Origin: Paracoccus sp. TOH
GTDB lineage: Bacteria; Pseudomonadota; Alphaproteobacteria; Rhodobacterales; Rhodobacteraceae
Direction of reading: 5' to 3'
Assembly (NCBI RefSeq): GCF_030388245.1
Contig: NZ_CP098360.1
Location: 62,001 to 126,000, forward strand
Length of the DNA: 64,000 bases
Positions 44,124-53,464 of the stretch are shown one piece after another. The translations under genes and the position numbers were made by a program. The notes beneath the pieces were generated by a model. That model had not been told where the DNA came from, ran no database searches, and saw nothing but the letters and a program-made list of their open reading frames with translations. Within the stretch, counting starts at the first letter, position 1. Every line of letters starts with the position of its first letter.

Positions 44124-45419
44124 TCAGGCGCCGCGGGCCAGGGCCGCCGGCTTCGGCCCGCCGGTCGCCCAGTCGAGCAGCTCGGCGGTATGGACCACCG
44201 GCACCCCGGTCCCCGAGCCGATCTGCATCATGCAGCCGATATTGCCGGCGCTGATGACCTGCGGGGTCAGGGCCTCCAGCGTCTCGACCTTGCGACGCTT
44301 CAGTTCGGCCGAGATCGCCGGCTGCATCAGGTTGTAGGTTCCGGCCGAGCCGCAGCAGATATGCGCGTCCCTGGGTTCCAGCACGGTAAAGCCGGCGGCG
44401 GCCAGCAGTTCCTTGGGCGCCGCACGGATCTGCTGGCCATGCTGCAGCGAGCAGGCGGCGTGATAGCCGACGCGCAGCGGCTCGGCATGGCCGGGCTCGC
44501 GCAGGCCCAGATCGGCCATGATCTCCGTTATGTCCTTCGCCAGGCTCGCCACCCGCGCGGCATCCCCGGCCAGCGGGTCATCCGCGAACATATGGCCGTA
44601 ATCCTTGACCGTGGTGCCGCAGCCCGAGGTGTTGATGACCACGGCGTCCAGCCCCTCGCCCGCCATCTCGGCCATCAGCGCGCGGATATTGGCGGCGGCC
44701 ATGGCGTGGCTTTCGCCGGTCTTGCCCATGTGATGGGTCAGCGCGCCGCAGCAGCCCAAGCCGCGCGGGATCACCACCTCGCAGCCGTGCCGGCGCAACA
44801 GGCGGATGGTCGCGTCGTTGATGTCGGTGTTCAGCGCCCTTTGCGCGCAGCCGATCAGCAGCGCCACCCGCTTGCGGCGCGGCGCCTCGGCGGCAAAGAC
44901 CTGCGGGCGGTCGTTCAGGCTGGGCGGCGGGATGTCGCGCGGCGCCATGTCCAGCATCGCCCGCAGCCGCGCATCCGGCAGCAGCCGGCGGAAGGGCCGC
45001 GCCAGCTTCGCGCCGCGCAGCGCCAGCCGGAAGCGGCCGGGATAGGGCAGGATCCGCGCCAGAAGCCAGCGCAGCGCCCGCTCGGCCGGGGGGCGGCGAT
45101 AGGTCTTTTCGATATAGTCGCGGGCGTGGTCCACCAGATGCATGTAATGCACGCCCGAGGGACAGGTGGTCATGCAGGACAGGCAGCCGAGGCAACGGTC
45201 GATATGGCCGACGGTCTTGGCGTCGGGGATCTTGCCGTTCTCCAGCATGTCCTTGATCAGGTAGATGCGGCCGCGCGGGCTGTCCAGCTCGTCGCCCAGC
45301 ACCTTGTAGGTCGGGCAGGTCGCGGTGCAGAAGCCGCAATGGACGCAAGAGCGCAGGATCTCGTTGGCCCGGGCGGTGCCGGGATCGGCCAGTTGCCGGG
45401 GGGTGAAATTGGTCTGCAT
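44124..45419 (-). CDS. glcF: Glycolate oxidase iron-sulfur subunit
   Basis: 431 residues. GlcF carries electrons from the flavoprotein subunits GlcD/GlcE during oxidation of glycolate to glyoxylate. Two ferredoxin-type [4Fe-4S] motifs are present near residues 30 and 80 (CVHCGFCTATCPTYKV and CLGCLSCMTTCPSGVH), followed by two cysteine-rich CCG domains (GCCGALTHHMGK, NTSGCGTTVKDYG, and CCGSAGTYNLM). It is one base after glcE and ends the operon. Cytoplasmic membrane-associated complex. Confidence 0.95.
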   Translation of the reverse strand: MQTNFTPRQLADPGTARANEILRSCVHCGFCTATCPTYKVLGDELDSPRGRIYLIKDMLENGKIPDAKTVGHIDRCLGCLSCMTTCPSGVHYMHLVDHARDYIEKTYRRPPAERALRWLLARILPYPGRFRLALRGAKLARPFRRLLPDARLRAMLDMAPRDIPPPSLNDRPQVFAAEAPRRKRVALLIGCAQRALNTDINDATIRLLRRHGCEVVIPRGLGCCGALTHHMGKTGESHAMAAANIRALMAEMAGEGLDAVVINTSGCGTTVKDYGHMFADDPLAGDAARVASLAKDITEIMADLGLREPGHAEPLRVGYHAACSLQHGQQIRAAPKELLAAAGFTVLEPRDAHICCGSAGTYNLMQPAISAELKRRKVETLEALTPQVISAGNIGCMMQIGSGTGVPVVHTAELLDWATGGPKPAALARGA

Positions 45420-45420
45420 G

Positions 45421-46554
45421 TCACTGATCCATCAGGCCGGGATTGAGGATGCCGGCGGGGTCGAACCTGTGGCGCAACCCGGCCGAAAGCCGGGCGACCG
45501 CCGCGGCCTCGGGCGGAAAGGCCGGGCCGTCAAGCCCGCCGCGCCGCACCAGCGTGGCATGGGGCGCCACCCGCCGCACGGCCTGCGCCGTCCCCGGCCC
45601 GCAATACCAGACCAGCCCGCCGCCCCAGTCAAGCGAGACCGCACCGCCAAGCGCCTGCAGCGCCCGCGCCGTGGCCGGTGCGTCGCCGGACTTGACCAGC
45701 ACCCGCCAAAGCGGCGCGTCGAAGCCGGCGAAATGCGCCAGGTCGCGCAGGTCGTGCCACAGGGCCACGGTGGCCTCGGCATCCAGCAGTTCGGCCTTGC
45801 GCGGCGTCAGCAGCGCCAGCAGCCGGTCGCGGCGATAATCCATCTGCGGCCCAAGCCCCTCGACGCGCAGCCAGGCCGAGCCGTCACGGAAGGCGGCGCC
45901 CGACACCTCGAACGGCGTCGCCAGCGCGGCCGAGAAGATCGCCACCGCTTCCTCGACCGTGACGCCGTGAAAGCCCAGCGTGCAGCGGTCGGGCAGATGC
46001 GGCAGGGTCTTCAGCGCCACCTCGGTCAGCACGCCCAGCGTGCCATGCGCGCCGCAAAGCAGCTTGCCGAGGTCGAGGCCGGTGACGTTCTTCATCACCC
46101 TTCCGCCGTTCTTCAGCACCCTGCCCTGCCCGTCGACGAAGCGCACGCCCAGCAGATGGTCGCGGCAGGCCCCGGCCAGCAGCCGGCGCGGGCCGCTGGC
46201 ATTGGCCGCGACCGCGCCGCCGATGGTCGGCGTGCCATCGCGGCCCAGCACGCGGCGCATGTCGGCGGGCTCGAAGGCCAGCGCCTGCCCCTCGGCGGCC
46301 AGCATGGCCTGGATCTCGTCCAGGGGCGTGCCGGCGCGGGCGATCAGCGTCATCTCGCCCGGCTCATAGGTCACGACGCCCGAGATCGCGGCGGTCGACA
46401 GGATGTCGCCCGGCACGGCGCCGGTCTCGACCCGCGTGCCGCCGCCGGCGATGCGCAGGGGCTGGCGGGCGGCGAACCGCTCGGCGATCAGGACGGCAAG
46501 CTCGGCCTCGCCGGCGGGGCTGAGGCCCGCGCGGCTGGGGGTGTCGGGGATCAT
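45421..46554 (-). CDS. glcE: Glycolate oxidase FAD-binding subunit GlcE
   Basis: 377 residues. It has an FAD-binding PCMH-type domain (PLRIAGGGTRVETG, GTPTIGGAVAANASGPRRLL, GRVMKNVTGLDLGKLLCGAH) like that of GlcD but shorter, as in known GlcE. It is required for the GlcDEF complex. The start overlaps the glcD stop by four bases; glcF follows one base after its stop. Confidence 0.94.
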   Translation of the reverse strand: MIPDTPSRAGLSPAGEAELAVLIAERFAARQPLRIAGGGTRVETGAVPGDILSTAAISGVVTYEPGEMTLIARAGTPLDEIQAMLAAEGQALAFEPADMRRVLGRDGTPTIGGAVAANASGPRRLLAGACRDHLLGVRFVDGQGRVLKNGGRVMKNVTGLDLGKLLCGAHGTLGVLTEVALKTLPHLPDRCTLGFHGVTVEEAVAIFSAALATPFEVSGAAFRDGSAWLRVEGLGPQMDYRRDRLLALLTPRKAELLDAEATVALWHDLRDLAHFAGFDAPLWRVLVKSGDAPATARALQALGGAVSLDWGGGLVWYCGPGTAQAVRRVAPHATLVRRGGLDGPAFPPEAAAVARLSAGLRHRFDPAGILNPGLMDQ

Positions 46555-47990
46555 CGGGCGGCTGCCTCCTCGCGCCAGGGCCGGCTCGCGTCCAGCGGAA
46601 ACACCTTGGCCGGATTCAGCAGCCAGCGCGGGTCAAAAACGTCCTTGACCGCCATCTGGATCGCCAGGTCGGGGTCGTCATATTGCTTGCCCATCAGGTC
46701 GCGCTTTTCGATGCCCACGCCATGCTCGCCGGTCAGGCAGCCGCCGACATCGACGCAAAGCCGCAGGATGTCGTTGCCGAAAGCCTCGGCGCGCTCCAGA
46801 TCGCCGGGCTTGTTGGCGTTGAACAGGATCAGCGGATGCATGTTGCCGTCGCCGGCATGAAAGACGTTCGCCACCTCCAGCCCGTGCCGGCGCGACAGTT
46901 CCCCGATCATCTTCAGCGTATAGGGCAGTTGCCCCACCGGCACCGTGCCGTCCAGGCAGATATAGTCGCCCAGCCGGCCCATGGCGCCAAAGGCCGATTT
47001 GCGGCCCTTCCAGATCGCCATCGCCTCGCCCTCGTTGCGGCTTTCGCGGAACTCGACCGGGTTCAGCGCATCGGCGATCTCGCGGATGCGGGCGATCTGG
47101 TGGTCGATCTCGGCCGGCGAGCCCTCGACCTCGACAATCAGCACCGCGGCACAATCGGGATAGCCGGCCTGGGCGAAGGTCTCGACCGCGCGCAGGCAGA
47201 CATCGTCCATGTATTCGATGGCGACCGGCAGCACGCCCGAGCGGATGATCCGCGCCACGCATTCCCCCGCCACCTCGGCGCCGTCGAAGCCGATCAGCAC
47301 CGGCCGCGCCCCCTCGGGCCGCGGCAGGATGCGCAGGGTCGCCTCGGTCACGATGCCGAGCTGGCCTTCCGAGCCGCAAAGCAGGCCCATCAGATCGAGG
47401 CCCATCGGCCCCATCTCGGTCCCGCCCAGTTCGACCACCTCGCCGGTGGGCAGGACCACGGTGGCGCCCATCAGGTTGTTGGTAGTGACGCCGTATTTCA
47501 GGCAATGCGCCCCGCCCGAGTTCATCGCGATATTGCCGGCGATGGTGCAGGCCAGCTGCGAGGACGGGTCGGGCGCATAGAAGAAGCCGTGCGGCTCCAG
47601 CTCGGCGCTGACCGACAGGTTGGTCACGCCGGTCTGCACCCGGATGAAGCGGTTCGCGGTGTCGATCTCCAGCACCTCGCGCAGGCGCAGGGTGGCGATG
47701 ATGACCGAATCCGCCGTGGGCAGCGCGCCCCCGGCCAGCGAGGTTCCCGCGCCGCGCGGCACCACCGGCACCCGCATTTCGTGACAGACGCGCATGGCGG
47801 CGGCAACTTCTGCGGTCGTGCGCGGCAGCACCACCGCCAGCGGCGGGCAGCGATAGGCGGTCAGCGCGTCGCATTCATAGGCGCGCGTCTCCTCGGGATC
47901 CCAGATCACGGCATCCTGGGGCAGCACCGCGCGCAGGGCCGCGACGATCTGCGGCGCGCGCGCCAGGATGCCCGCATCGGGCTGGGGCAT
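46551..47990 (-). CDS. glcD: Glycolate oxidase catalytic FAD subunit GlcD
   Basis: 479 residues from ATG 47990. It oxidises glycolate to glyoxylate using FAD: the PCMH-domain blocks PVVPRGAGTSLAGGALP and AGNIAMNSGGAHCLKYG, and the C-terminal NVFHAGDGNMHPLI and LTGEHGVGIEKR, are all present. A TTG at 48005 in the same frame is better placed behind GGAGGAG (five bases), so translation may begin there and add five residues (L-S-G-I-A). First gene of glcDEF, divergent from glcC. Confidence 0.95.
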   Translation of the reverse strand: MPQPDAGILARAPQIVAALRAVLPQDAVIWDPEETRAYECDALTAYRCPPLAVVLPRTTAEVAAAMRVCHEMRVPVVPRGAGTSLAGGALPTADSVIIATLRLREVLEIDTANRFIRVQTGVTNLSVSAELEPHGFFYAPDPSSQLACTIAGNIAMNSGGAHCLKYGVTTNNLMGATVVLPTGEVVELGGTEMGPMGLDLMGLLCGSEGQLGIVTEATLRILPRPEGARPVLIGFDGAEVAGECVARIIRSGVLPVAIEYMDDVCLRAVETFAQAGYPDCAAVLIVEVEGSPAEIDHQIARIREIADALNPVEFRESRNEGEAMAIWKGRKSAFGAMGRLGDYICLDGTVPVGQLPYTLKMIGELSRRHGLEVANVFHAGDGNMHPLILFNANKPGDLERAEAFGNDILRLCVDVGGCLTGEHGVGIEKRDLMGKQYDDPDLAIQMAVKDVFDPRWLLNPAKVFPLDASRPWREEAAAR

Positions 47991-48033
47991 GGCGATACCG
48001 GACAAGCTCTCCTCCCGCGGTCGGCAATACTGT

Positions 48034-48090
48034 CTTTTTGGTATAATTTTCAAACCATGATCGTCAATCGGTATTTTTCTGGACCGGAAT
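48034..48090. promoter_or_regulatory. glcD-glcC divergent promoter region with repeated GGTAT elements
   Basis: An A/T-rich island in the 149-bp divergent gap. It contains TTGGTATAATTTTC and TCGGTATTTTTC, two partial direct copies about 27 bp apart, and TGGT/ACCA half-sites resembling the TGGT-N-ACCA core bound by FadR-group GntR regulators. GlcC is of that group, so these are candidate operators controlling both directions. Confidence 0.5.
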
Positions 48091-48139
48091 TGCGCCCTAT
48101 GCTTACATGGCCGCCAGTCCGACAACCGCATGAGCGCCC

Positions 48140-48916
48140 ATGACCCAGGCTTCCGTCAAATCCGAACGCGCCGCCGAGGCGGTGGCCCAGCATATCGAGG
48201 CACTGATCCTGGAAGGCTCGCTGCGCCCCGAGGAGCGGCTTCTGCCCGAGCGCGAGCTGGCCGAACGGCTGAACGTGTCGCGCTCGACGCTGCGCGACGG
48301 GCTGAAGATCCTGGAAGAGCGCGGGCTGCTGACGGGCGCCGGCGGGCGCGGCAGCCGCGTGGCGGCCCTGGGCCGGGCGGCGATCACCGACCCGTTGCTG
48401 GCCATGCTGGCCCGCCATGCCGAGGCGGCGGACGACTACCTGGAATTTCGCGGCATCGTCGAAAGCGCGGCCGCGGGGCTGGCGGCAGAGCGCGCCACCG
48501 AGGTCGAGCTGGCGCGCATCCGCGACTGCCTCGGGCGCATGGACCGCGCCCATGCCCAGGCCGATCCCGGCGAGGAGGCCGAGGCGGATGCCGAGCTGCA
48601 CCTGCTGATCTACGAGGCCAGCCACAACCTGACGCTCTTGCAGATCATGCAGGCGCTGGCGGGTGTGCTGCGGTCGGACGTGATGCAGAACCGCAGCCGG
48701 CTGTTCGCGGTGCCGGCCATCCGCGAGCTGCTGCGCCAGCAGCACCGCGCCATCGCCAAAGCCGTTCTCGATCGCGATGCGGAAGCTGCCCGGCGCGCGG
48801 CCGGCGAACATATCCGCTATCTGCGCCAGGCCAGCCACGAGATCCGCACCGCCGAGGCGCGGCTGGAGCTGTCGCTGCGCCGGCTGAACGGCGGCCATGC
48901 GGCGGCCCGGCGATAA
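48140..48916 (+). CDS. glcC: GntR/FadR-family regulator of glycolate use
   Basis: 258 residues. The N-terminal winged helix (EERLLPERELAERLNVSRST, then LRDGLKILEERGLL) and the helical FCD effector domain (AELHLLIYEASHNLTLLQIM) identify the FadR/LldR/GlcC group. It is divergently transcribed from glcDEF over a 149-bp gap, the usual position of glcC, and would respond to glycolate. The FCD metal-binding residues (D, H, H) appear in expected order. Confidence 0.9.
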   Translation: MTQASVKSERAAEAVAQHIEALILEGSLRPEERLLPERELAERLNVSRSTLRDGLKILEERGLLTGAGGRGSRVAALGRAAITDPLLAMLARHAEAADDYLEFRGIVESAAAGLAAERATEVELARIRDCLGRMDRAHAQADPGEEAEADAELHLLIYEASHNLTLLQIMQALAGVLRSDVMQNRSRLFAVPAIRELLRQQHRAIAKAVLDRDAEAARRAAGEHIRYLRQASHEIRTAEARLELSLRRLNGGHAAARR

Positions 48917-48956
48917 CCTATCGCCGCAAACCAAAACATTCTTGCCATCCGCCATA

Positions 48957-48983
48957 ATTGTCCTAAGTTAATTTCATGACAAT
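48957..48983. promoter_or_regulatory. Inverted repeat over the enuR start (candidate EnuR operator)
   Basis: ATTGTC, 15 bases, GACAAT: a perfect 6-bp inverted repeat whose right arm covers the enuR start codon. The 10-mer TCATGACAAT here is the exact reverse complement of ATTGTCATGA at 50381-50390, upstream of ehuA. MocR-type regulators bind repeated half-sites and often autoregulate. There is no clear ribosome site, so the message may be leaderless or weakly translated. Confidence 0.5.
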
Positions 48984-50361
48984 CTGGTCCCCCGATCCCG
49001 GCACCCTGCACCGGCCAGCCTATCTCTCGCTTGCCGAGCAATATGCCCGGGCGATCCGCGAGGGCCAGCTTCCCGCCGGCACCCGGCTGCCGCCGCAACG
49101 CCGGCTGGCCGACGATCTGGGGCTGTCGGTGCAGACCGTCTCGCGCGCCTACGAGGAGCTGATCCGCCGCGGCCTGGTGGTCGGAGAGATCGGGCGCGGC
49201 TCCTTCGTGCTGCCGCCGGGGGCCGAGAACACGCCGCCCTATCTGGCCGAACGGCTGGGCGAGCTGGTGGATCTGTCGATCCTGAAGCCCGTCACCGAGC
49301 GGATGCATGTCGAGACCTTCCGCGAAGGACTGCATTGGGTGGCCGAGAACCTGACCGCCCCGGCGGCGCTGTCCTTCCGGCCGAACTCGGTGCTGCCGCA
49401 GCACCGGCAGGTCGCGGCCGACTGGCTGCGCCGCAAGGGCATCGAGGCGGCGCCCGACAACATCACCATCACCGACGGCGCCACATCCGCCATCACCACC
49501 GCGGTGATGAGCGCGGTGCCGGCGGGCGGCACCCTGGCCGCCGCCGCGCTGACCCATCACCTGCTGATGCCGCTGTGCAAATACCTGGGCCTGCACCTGG
49601 AGGGCCTGCCGATCGACGAGGACGGCATCATCCCCGAGGCGCTGGACCATCTGGCCCGCAAGGGCAGCCTCTGCGCGCTCTACATGCAGCCGGCGGCGAT
49701 CAATCCCATGGCGATCATGACCGGCACCGAGCGCCGGGCCGAGCTGGCCGCCGTCGCCCGCCGCCACGACCTGCTGATCATCGAAAACGACATGCTGAAC
49801 GCGATGATCCCGGACCGCCCGCCGCCCATGGCGGTGCTGGCGCCCGAGCGGGTGCTGCATATCCATGGCTTCACCAAGACCACGCTGCCGGGGCTGCGGG
49901 TGGCCTGGCTGCTCTCGCCGCCGCGCATCGCCCCGGCCACCGCCAACCGGCACCTGGTCACCAACTGGATGGCCACCCCGGCCATGGTCGAGCTGCTGAG
50001 CCATTGGATCACCGACGGCACCGTCGACCGGCTGATCGGCTGGCAGCGCGATGCCCTGGCCGGCCGCCACCGCATCGCGCGCGAGGTTTTGGGCGCCACG
50101 CCCTTCCGCGCCCATCCGCAAAGCCTGCATATCTGGCTGGAGCTGCCGCCCGGCCGCGACGAGGAGGAATTCGTCGCCCAGGCCCGGCAGCGCGGCGTCG
50201 CCATCGCCTCGGGTCGCGCCTTCCGGCTGAGCGAGCGCAGCCGGCGCGACGCGGTGCGAATCGCGCTCGGCTCGACCAGCGCCGACGAATTGCGCCGCGG
50301 CCTGACCCTGGTGGCCGAGACCCTGGGCAGCACGGCGGAACCGCTGCTGCCGCTGATCTGA
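48976..50361 (+). CDS. enuR: MocR-type (GntR/aminotransferase) regulator of ectoine catabolism
   Basis: 461 residues. An N-terminal GntR winged helix (GTRLPPQRRLADDLGLSVQT, then VSRAYEELIRRGLVVG) is joined to an aminotransferase-I fold. The PLP-binding lysine is in HGFTKTTLPGLRVAW near residue 304. EnuR is known to form an internal or external aldimine with intermediates of ectoine breakdown (alpha-ADABA, DABA) and repress the uptake/catabolic operon until they appear. The gene sits directly upstream of the ehu/eut/doe genes in the same direction, fitting that role. Confidence 0.88.
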   Translation: MTIWSPDPGTLHRPAYLSLAEQYARAIREGQLPAGTRLPPQRRLADDLGLSVQTVSRAYEELIRRGLVVGEIGRGSFVLPPGAENTPPYLAERLGELVDLSILKPVTERMHVETFREGLHWVAENLTAPAALSFRPNSVLPQHRQVAADWLRRKGIEAAPDNITITDGATSAITTAVMSAVPAGGTLAAAALTHHLLMPLCKYLGLHLEGLPIDEDGIIPEALDHLARKGSLCALYMQPAAINPMAIMTGTERRAELAAVARRHDLLIIENDMLNAMIPDRPPPMAVLAPERVLHIHGFTKTTLPGLRVAWLLSPPRIAPATANRHLVTNWMATPAMVELLSHWITDGTVDRLIGWQRDALAGRHRIAREVLGATPFRAHPQSLHIWLELPPGRDEEEFVAQARQRGVAIASGRAFRLSERSRRDAVRIALGSTSADELRRGLTLVAETLGSTAEPLLPLI

Positions 50362-50380
50362 CGGGCAGGACAAAGTAAAA

Positions 50381-50410
50381 ATTGTCATGATATTATTTTA
50401 ATATTGACCT
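50381..50410. promoter_or_regulatory. Candidate EnuR operator/promoter before ehuA
   Basis: ATTGTCATGA at 50381-50390 and ATTGAC at 50403-50408 are near-direct repeats in an A/T-rich island 50-80 bp before the TTG start of ehuA. The 10-mer is shared in inverse orientation with the enuR start region. TTGACC at 50405-50410 could also serve as a -35 box, but no clear -10 is seen. Confidence 0.5.
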
Positions 50411-50457
50411 GATTTATTCGGGCTGCAAAAGTTCACCCATCAGCAAGGGGGACGCCT

Positions 50458-51243
50458 TTGGACCAGCCGATCATCCGCATCCAGGACCTGCGCAAATCCT
50501 TCGGGACGCTGACCGTCATCGACGGGCTGAACTTCGACGTGATGAAGGGCGAGAAGCTGGCGCTGATCGGTCCCTCGGGCTCGGGCAAGACCACCATCCT
50601 GCGCATCCTGATGACGCTGGAGGGCATCTCGGGCGGGCGCATCGAGGTTTGCGGCGAGCCGCTTTACCACATGCAAAGACACGGCGCCGAGGTGGCGGCG
50701 GACGAGACGCATCTGCACAAGATGCGCCGCCATATCGGCATGGTGTTCCAGCACTTCAACCTGTTCCCGCACAAGTCGGTCTTGCAGAACATCACGCTCG
50801 CGCCGATGCTGACCAAGGGCGAGACCCGGGCCGTGGCCGAGAAGCGGGCGCGCGGGCTTTTGGACATGGTGGGACTGGCCGACAAGGCCGATTACATGCC
50901 CAGCCAGTTGTCCGGCGGCCAGAAGCAGCGCGTCGCCATCGCCCGCGCGCTGGCGCTGCAGCCGCAGATCATGCTGTTCGACGAGGTGACCTCGGCGCTG
51001 GACCCGGAACTGGTCGAGGAGGTGCTGGAGGTGATGAAGCGCCTGGCCGCCGAAACCGACATGACCATGCTGCTGGTCACGCATGAGATGGGCTTCGCCC
51101 ATGATTTCGCCGATCGCGTGCTGTTCTTCGACAAGGGCCGCATCGTCGAGCAGGGCCCGCCCGCCCAGATCTTCACCGCGCCGCAAGAGGACCGCACGAA
51201 GTCCTTCCTGCGCAAGATCATCGCCGCCGGACAGCGCGTGTGA
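50458..51243 (+). CDS. ehuA: Ectoine/hydroxyectoine ABC importer ATPase
   Basis: 261 residues, TTG start behind AAGGGGG; no other start gives a full N-terminus. It powers ectoine uptake. Walker [15 protein letters not shown] near residue 40, signature [20 protein letters not shown], Walker [14 protein letters not shown], and the D-loop/His switch ([15 protein letters not shown]) are all present; it belongs to the polar-amino-acid (GlnQ) group, like EhuA. First gene of the ehuABCD-eutABC-doeABCD operon. Confidence 0.9.
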   Translation: MDQPIIRIQDLRKSFGTLTVIDGLNFDVMKGEKLALIGPSGSGKTTILRILMTLEGISGGRIEVCGEPLYHMQRHGAEVAADETHLHKMRRHIGMVFQHFNLFPHKSVLQNITLAPMLTKGETRAVAEKRARGLLDMVGLADKADYMPSQLSGGQKQRVAIARALALQPQIMLFDEVTSALDPELVEEVLEVMKRLAAETDMTMLLVTHEMGFAHDFADRVLFFDKGRIVEQGPPAQIFTAPQEDRTKSFLRKIIAAGQRV

Positions 51244-51266
51244 TGCCAACCCGACAGGAGAGAATG

Positions 51267-52088
51267 ATGAAGAAATGCCTGATTGTCGCGGCGCTGCTGG
51301 CCGCGCCGCTGCCCGCCCTGGCCGACAAGCTCGACGACCTGAAGGAACAGGGCTATGTCCGCATCGCCATCGGCAACGAGCCGCCCTATACCGCCGTCGC
51401 CTCGGACGGCAAGGTCTCGGGCGCGGCGCCGGACGTGGCGCGCGCGGTGTTCGAGAAGCTGGGGATCAAGGATCTGGAGGCCTCGATCGCCGAATATGGC
51501 GCGATGATCCCCAGCCTGCAGGCCGGCCGCGTCGATGCGATCACCGCCGGCCTGTTCATGAAGCCCGAACGCTGCAACGCCGTCGCCTATTCCGAACCGA
51601 TCCTGTGCGATGCCGAGGCGCTTCTGGTGCCCAAGGGCAATCCCAAGGGCTTCAAATCCTATTCCGACATCGCGAATGACGCCGCGGCCAAGCTGGGCGC
51701 GCCCGGCGGCGGCACCGAGGAAAAGCTGGCGCTGGATGCCGGCGTGCCGCGCGACCGGCTGATCGTGGTGCCCGACCCGCAATCCGGGCTGAAGATGGTG
51801 CAGGACGGCCGCATCGACGCCTATTCGCTGCCGGTGCTGTCGCTGAACGACCTGCTGGCGAAGTCGGGCGACGCCAATCTGGAGGTCTTCGCCCCGGTCG
51901 AGGGCGCCCCGGTCTATTGCGACGGCGCCGCCTTCAACAAGAACGACACCGCCCTGCGCGACGCCTTCGACGTGGAACTGGCCAAGCTGAAGGAATCCGG
52001 CGAATTCGCCAAGATCGTCGAGCCCTATGGTTTCTCGGCCGCCGCGGCGATGTCCACCACGCGCGACAAGCTCTGCGCCGCGCAGTGA
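51267..52088 (+). CDS. ehuB: Ectoine/hydroxyectoine-binding periplasmic protein
   Basis: 273 residues; ATG 51267 is the second of two in a row and best spaced from AGGAG. A 19-residue signal peptide (ending PALADK) precedes a SBP-family-3 fold: GYVRIAIGNEPPYTAVASDG, IPSLQAGRVDAITAGLFMKPERC and, later, PYGFSAAAAM. EhuB proteins bind ectoine and hydroxyectoine with high affinity in a cage of aromatic residues. Position between ehuA and the two permeases fits the known ehu order. Confidence 0.9.
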   Translation: MKKCLIVAALLAAPLPALADKLDDLKEQGYVRIAIGNEPPYTAVASDGKVSGAAPDVARAVFEKLGIKDLEASIAEYGAMIPSLQAGRVDAITAGLFMKPERCNAVAYSEPILCDAEALLVPKGNPKGFKSYSDIANDAAAKLGAPGGGTEEKLALDAGVPRDRLIVVPDPQSGLKMVQDGRIDAYSLPVLSLNDLLAKSGDANLEVFAPVEGAPVYCDGAAFNKNDTALRDAFDVELAKLKESGEFAKIVEPYGFSAAAAMSTTRDKLCAAQ

Positions 52089-52146
52089 CCACCCGGGCGG
52101 GGCCCGGCCCCGCCCTTCCATCAGCGAAAGAGGCAGGCTTCGGCGC

Positions 52147-52803
52147 ATGGGCGACTGGGCAGGATATCTGACACTCATCCTTCAGGGGGCATGGGTCACC
52201 GTCAAGCTGACCCTGATGGGCTCGGCCCTGGCGCTGGTGGTGGCCTTCATCGCCGGGCTGGGCCGCATCTCGCGCCGCGCCCCGGTGCGCTGGCTGGCGA
52301 CCGCCTATATCGAGTTCTTCCGCGGCACCTCGATCTTCGTGCAGCTGTTCTGGATCTATTTCGTGCTGCCGATGACCGGGGCGGAGCTGACGCCGATGCA
52401 GGCCGGGGTGATGGCGCTGGGGCTGAATGTCGGCGCCTATGGGGCCGAGGTGGTGCGCGGCGCCATCCTGGCCGTGCCGCGCGACCAGCTTGAGGCTTGC
52501 GTCGCCGTCAACCTGACCCGCTTCCAGCGCATGCGCCATGTCATCCTGCCGCAGGCCCTGCCGCTGATGCTGCCCACCTTCTGCAACAATGCCATCGAGC
52601 TTTTGAAGGCCACCTCGGTCGTGTCGCTGATCTCGCTGTCGGACATGACCTTCCAGGCGCAGGTGGTGCGTTCGCAGACCGGCAGCACGCTGATGCCCTT
52701 CGTCACCATCCTGCTGCTGTATTTCGCCATGTCCTCGGCGGTTTCCTTCGGCATGCGCCGGCTGGAGCGGCGGGTGACGCGCGGCCTGGACGGGGTGCGC
52801 TGA
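52147..52803 (+). CDS. ehuC: Ectoine/hydroxyectoine ABC importer permease EhuC
   Basis: 218 residues of the HisM/GlnP type with about five membrane helices. The N-terminal TLILQGAWVTVKLTLMGSAL, the E-F-F-R-G-T-S motif (IEFFRGTSIFVQLFWIYFVL) and the docking loop DQLEACVAVNLTRFQRMRHV are visible. It forms the membrane channel with EhuD, whose gene starts one base after its stop. Specificity is inferred from the operon. Confidence 0.9.
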   Translation: MGDWAGYLTLILQGAWVTVKLTLMGSALALVVAFIAGLGRISRRAPVRWLATAYIEFFRGTSIFVQLFWIYFVLPMTGAELTPMQAGVMALGLNVGAYGAEVVRGAILAVPRDQLEACVAVNLTRFQRMRHVILPQALPLMLPTFCNNAIELLKATSVVSLISLSDMTFQAQVVRSQTGSTLMPFVTILLLYFAMSSAVSFGMRRLERRVTRGLDGVR

Positions 52804-52804
52804 G

Positions 52805-53464
52805 ATGGAATGGGATTGGAATTTCGCCTGGTCGATCATGCCGACCCTGCTGGCCGGCTTTCGCATCACCCTGGTCACCACCGCGCTTGGCGCCATCGTC
52901 GCGGCGGTGCTGGGGCTGGTCTTCGCCATCCTGCGCCGCTCGCCGAACCGGCTGGTGGCGCGCGGCACCGGCTTCGTGGTCGAGTTCATCCGCGGCACGC
53001 CGCTGCTGGTGCAGCTGTATTTCATCTTCTACGTGCTGCCCGATCTGGGGCTGCGCCTGCCGGCGCTGACCGCAGGCGTGATCGGCATGGGGCTGCATTA
53101 CGCCACCTATGCCGCCGAGGTCTATCGCGGCGGCATCGAGGCGGTGCCGCGCGGGCAATGGGAGGCCGCGAAGGCCACCAACCTGACCACGCGCCAGACC
53201 TGGCTGCATGTGGTGCTGCCGCAGGCGGTGCCGCCGATGATCCCGGCCATGGCGAACTATCTGCTGGCCATGTTCAAGGAAACGCCGCTGCTGTCCGCGA
53301 TCACCGTGCTGGAGCTGATGAACCAGGCCAAGTCGGTGGCCAACAGCTCTTATCGCTATGTCGAGCCGATGACGCTGGTCGGGGTGATGTTCCTGGTCGT
53401 CAGCCTGATCTCGGTGGTGGCGCTGCGCTGGCTGGAACGCCGTTATGGGAGGATTTCGCGGTGA
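52805..53464 (+). CDS. ehuD: Ectoine/hydroxyectoine ABC importer permease EhuD
   Basis: 219 residues, HisM/GlnP type, partner of EhuC. Family marks are EFIRGTPLLVQLYFIFYVLP near residue 60 and GQWEAAKATNLTTRQTWLHV near 118, with C-terminal ERRYGRI. The stop overlaps the GTG start of eutA (GTGA), so import and catabolic genes are translationally coupled. Confidence 0.91.
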   Translation: MEWDWNFAWSIMPTLLAGFRITLVTTALGAIVAAVLGLVFAILRRSPNRLVARGTGFVVEFIRGTPLLVQLYFIFYVLPDLGLRLPALTAGVIGMGLHYATYAAEVYRGGIEAVPRGQWEAAKATNLTTRQTWLHVVLPQAVPPMIPAMANYLLAMFKETPLLSAITVLELMNQAKSVANSSYRYVEPMTLVGVMFLVVSLISVVALRWLERRYGRISR

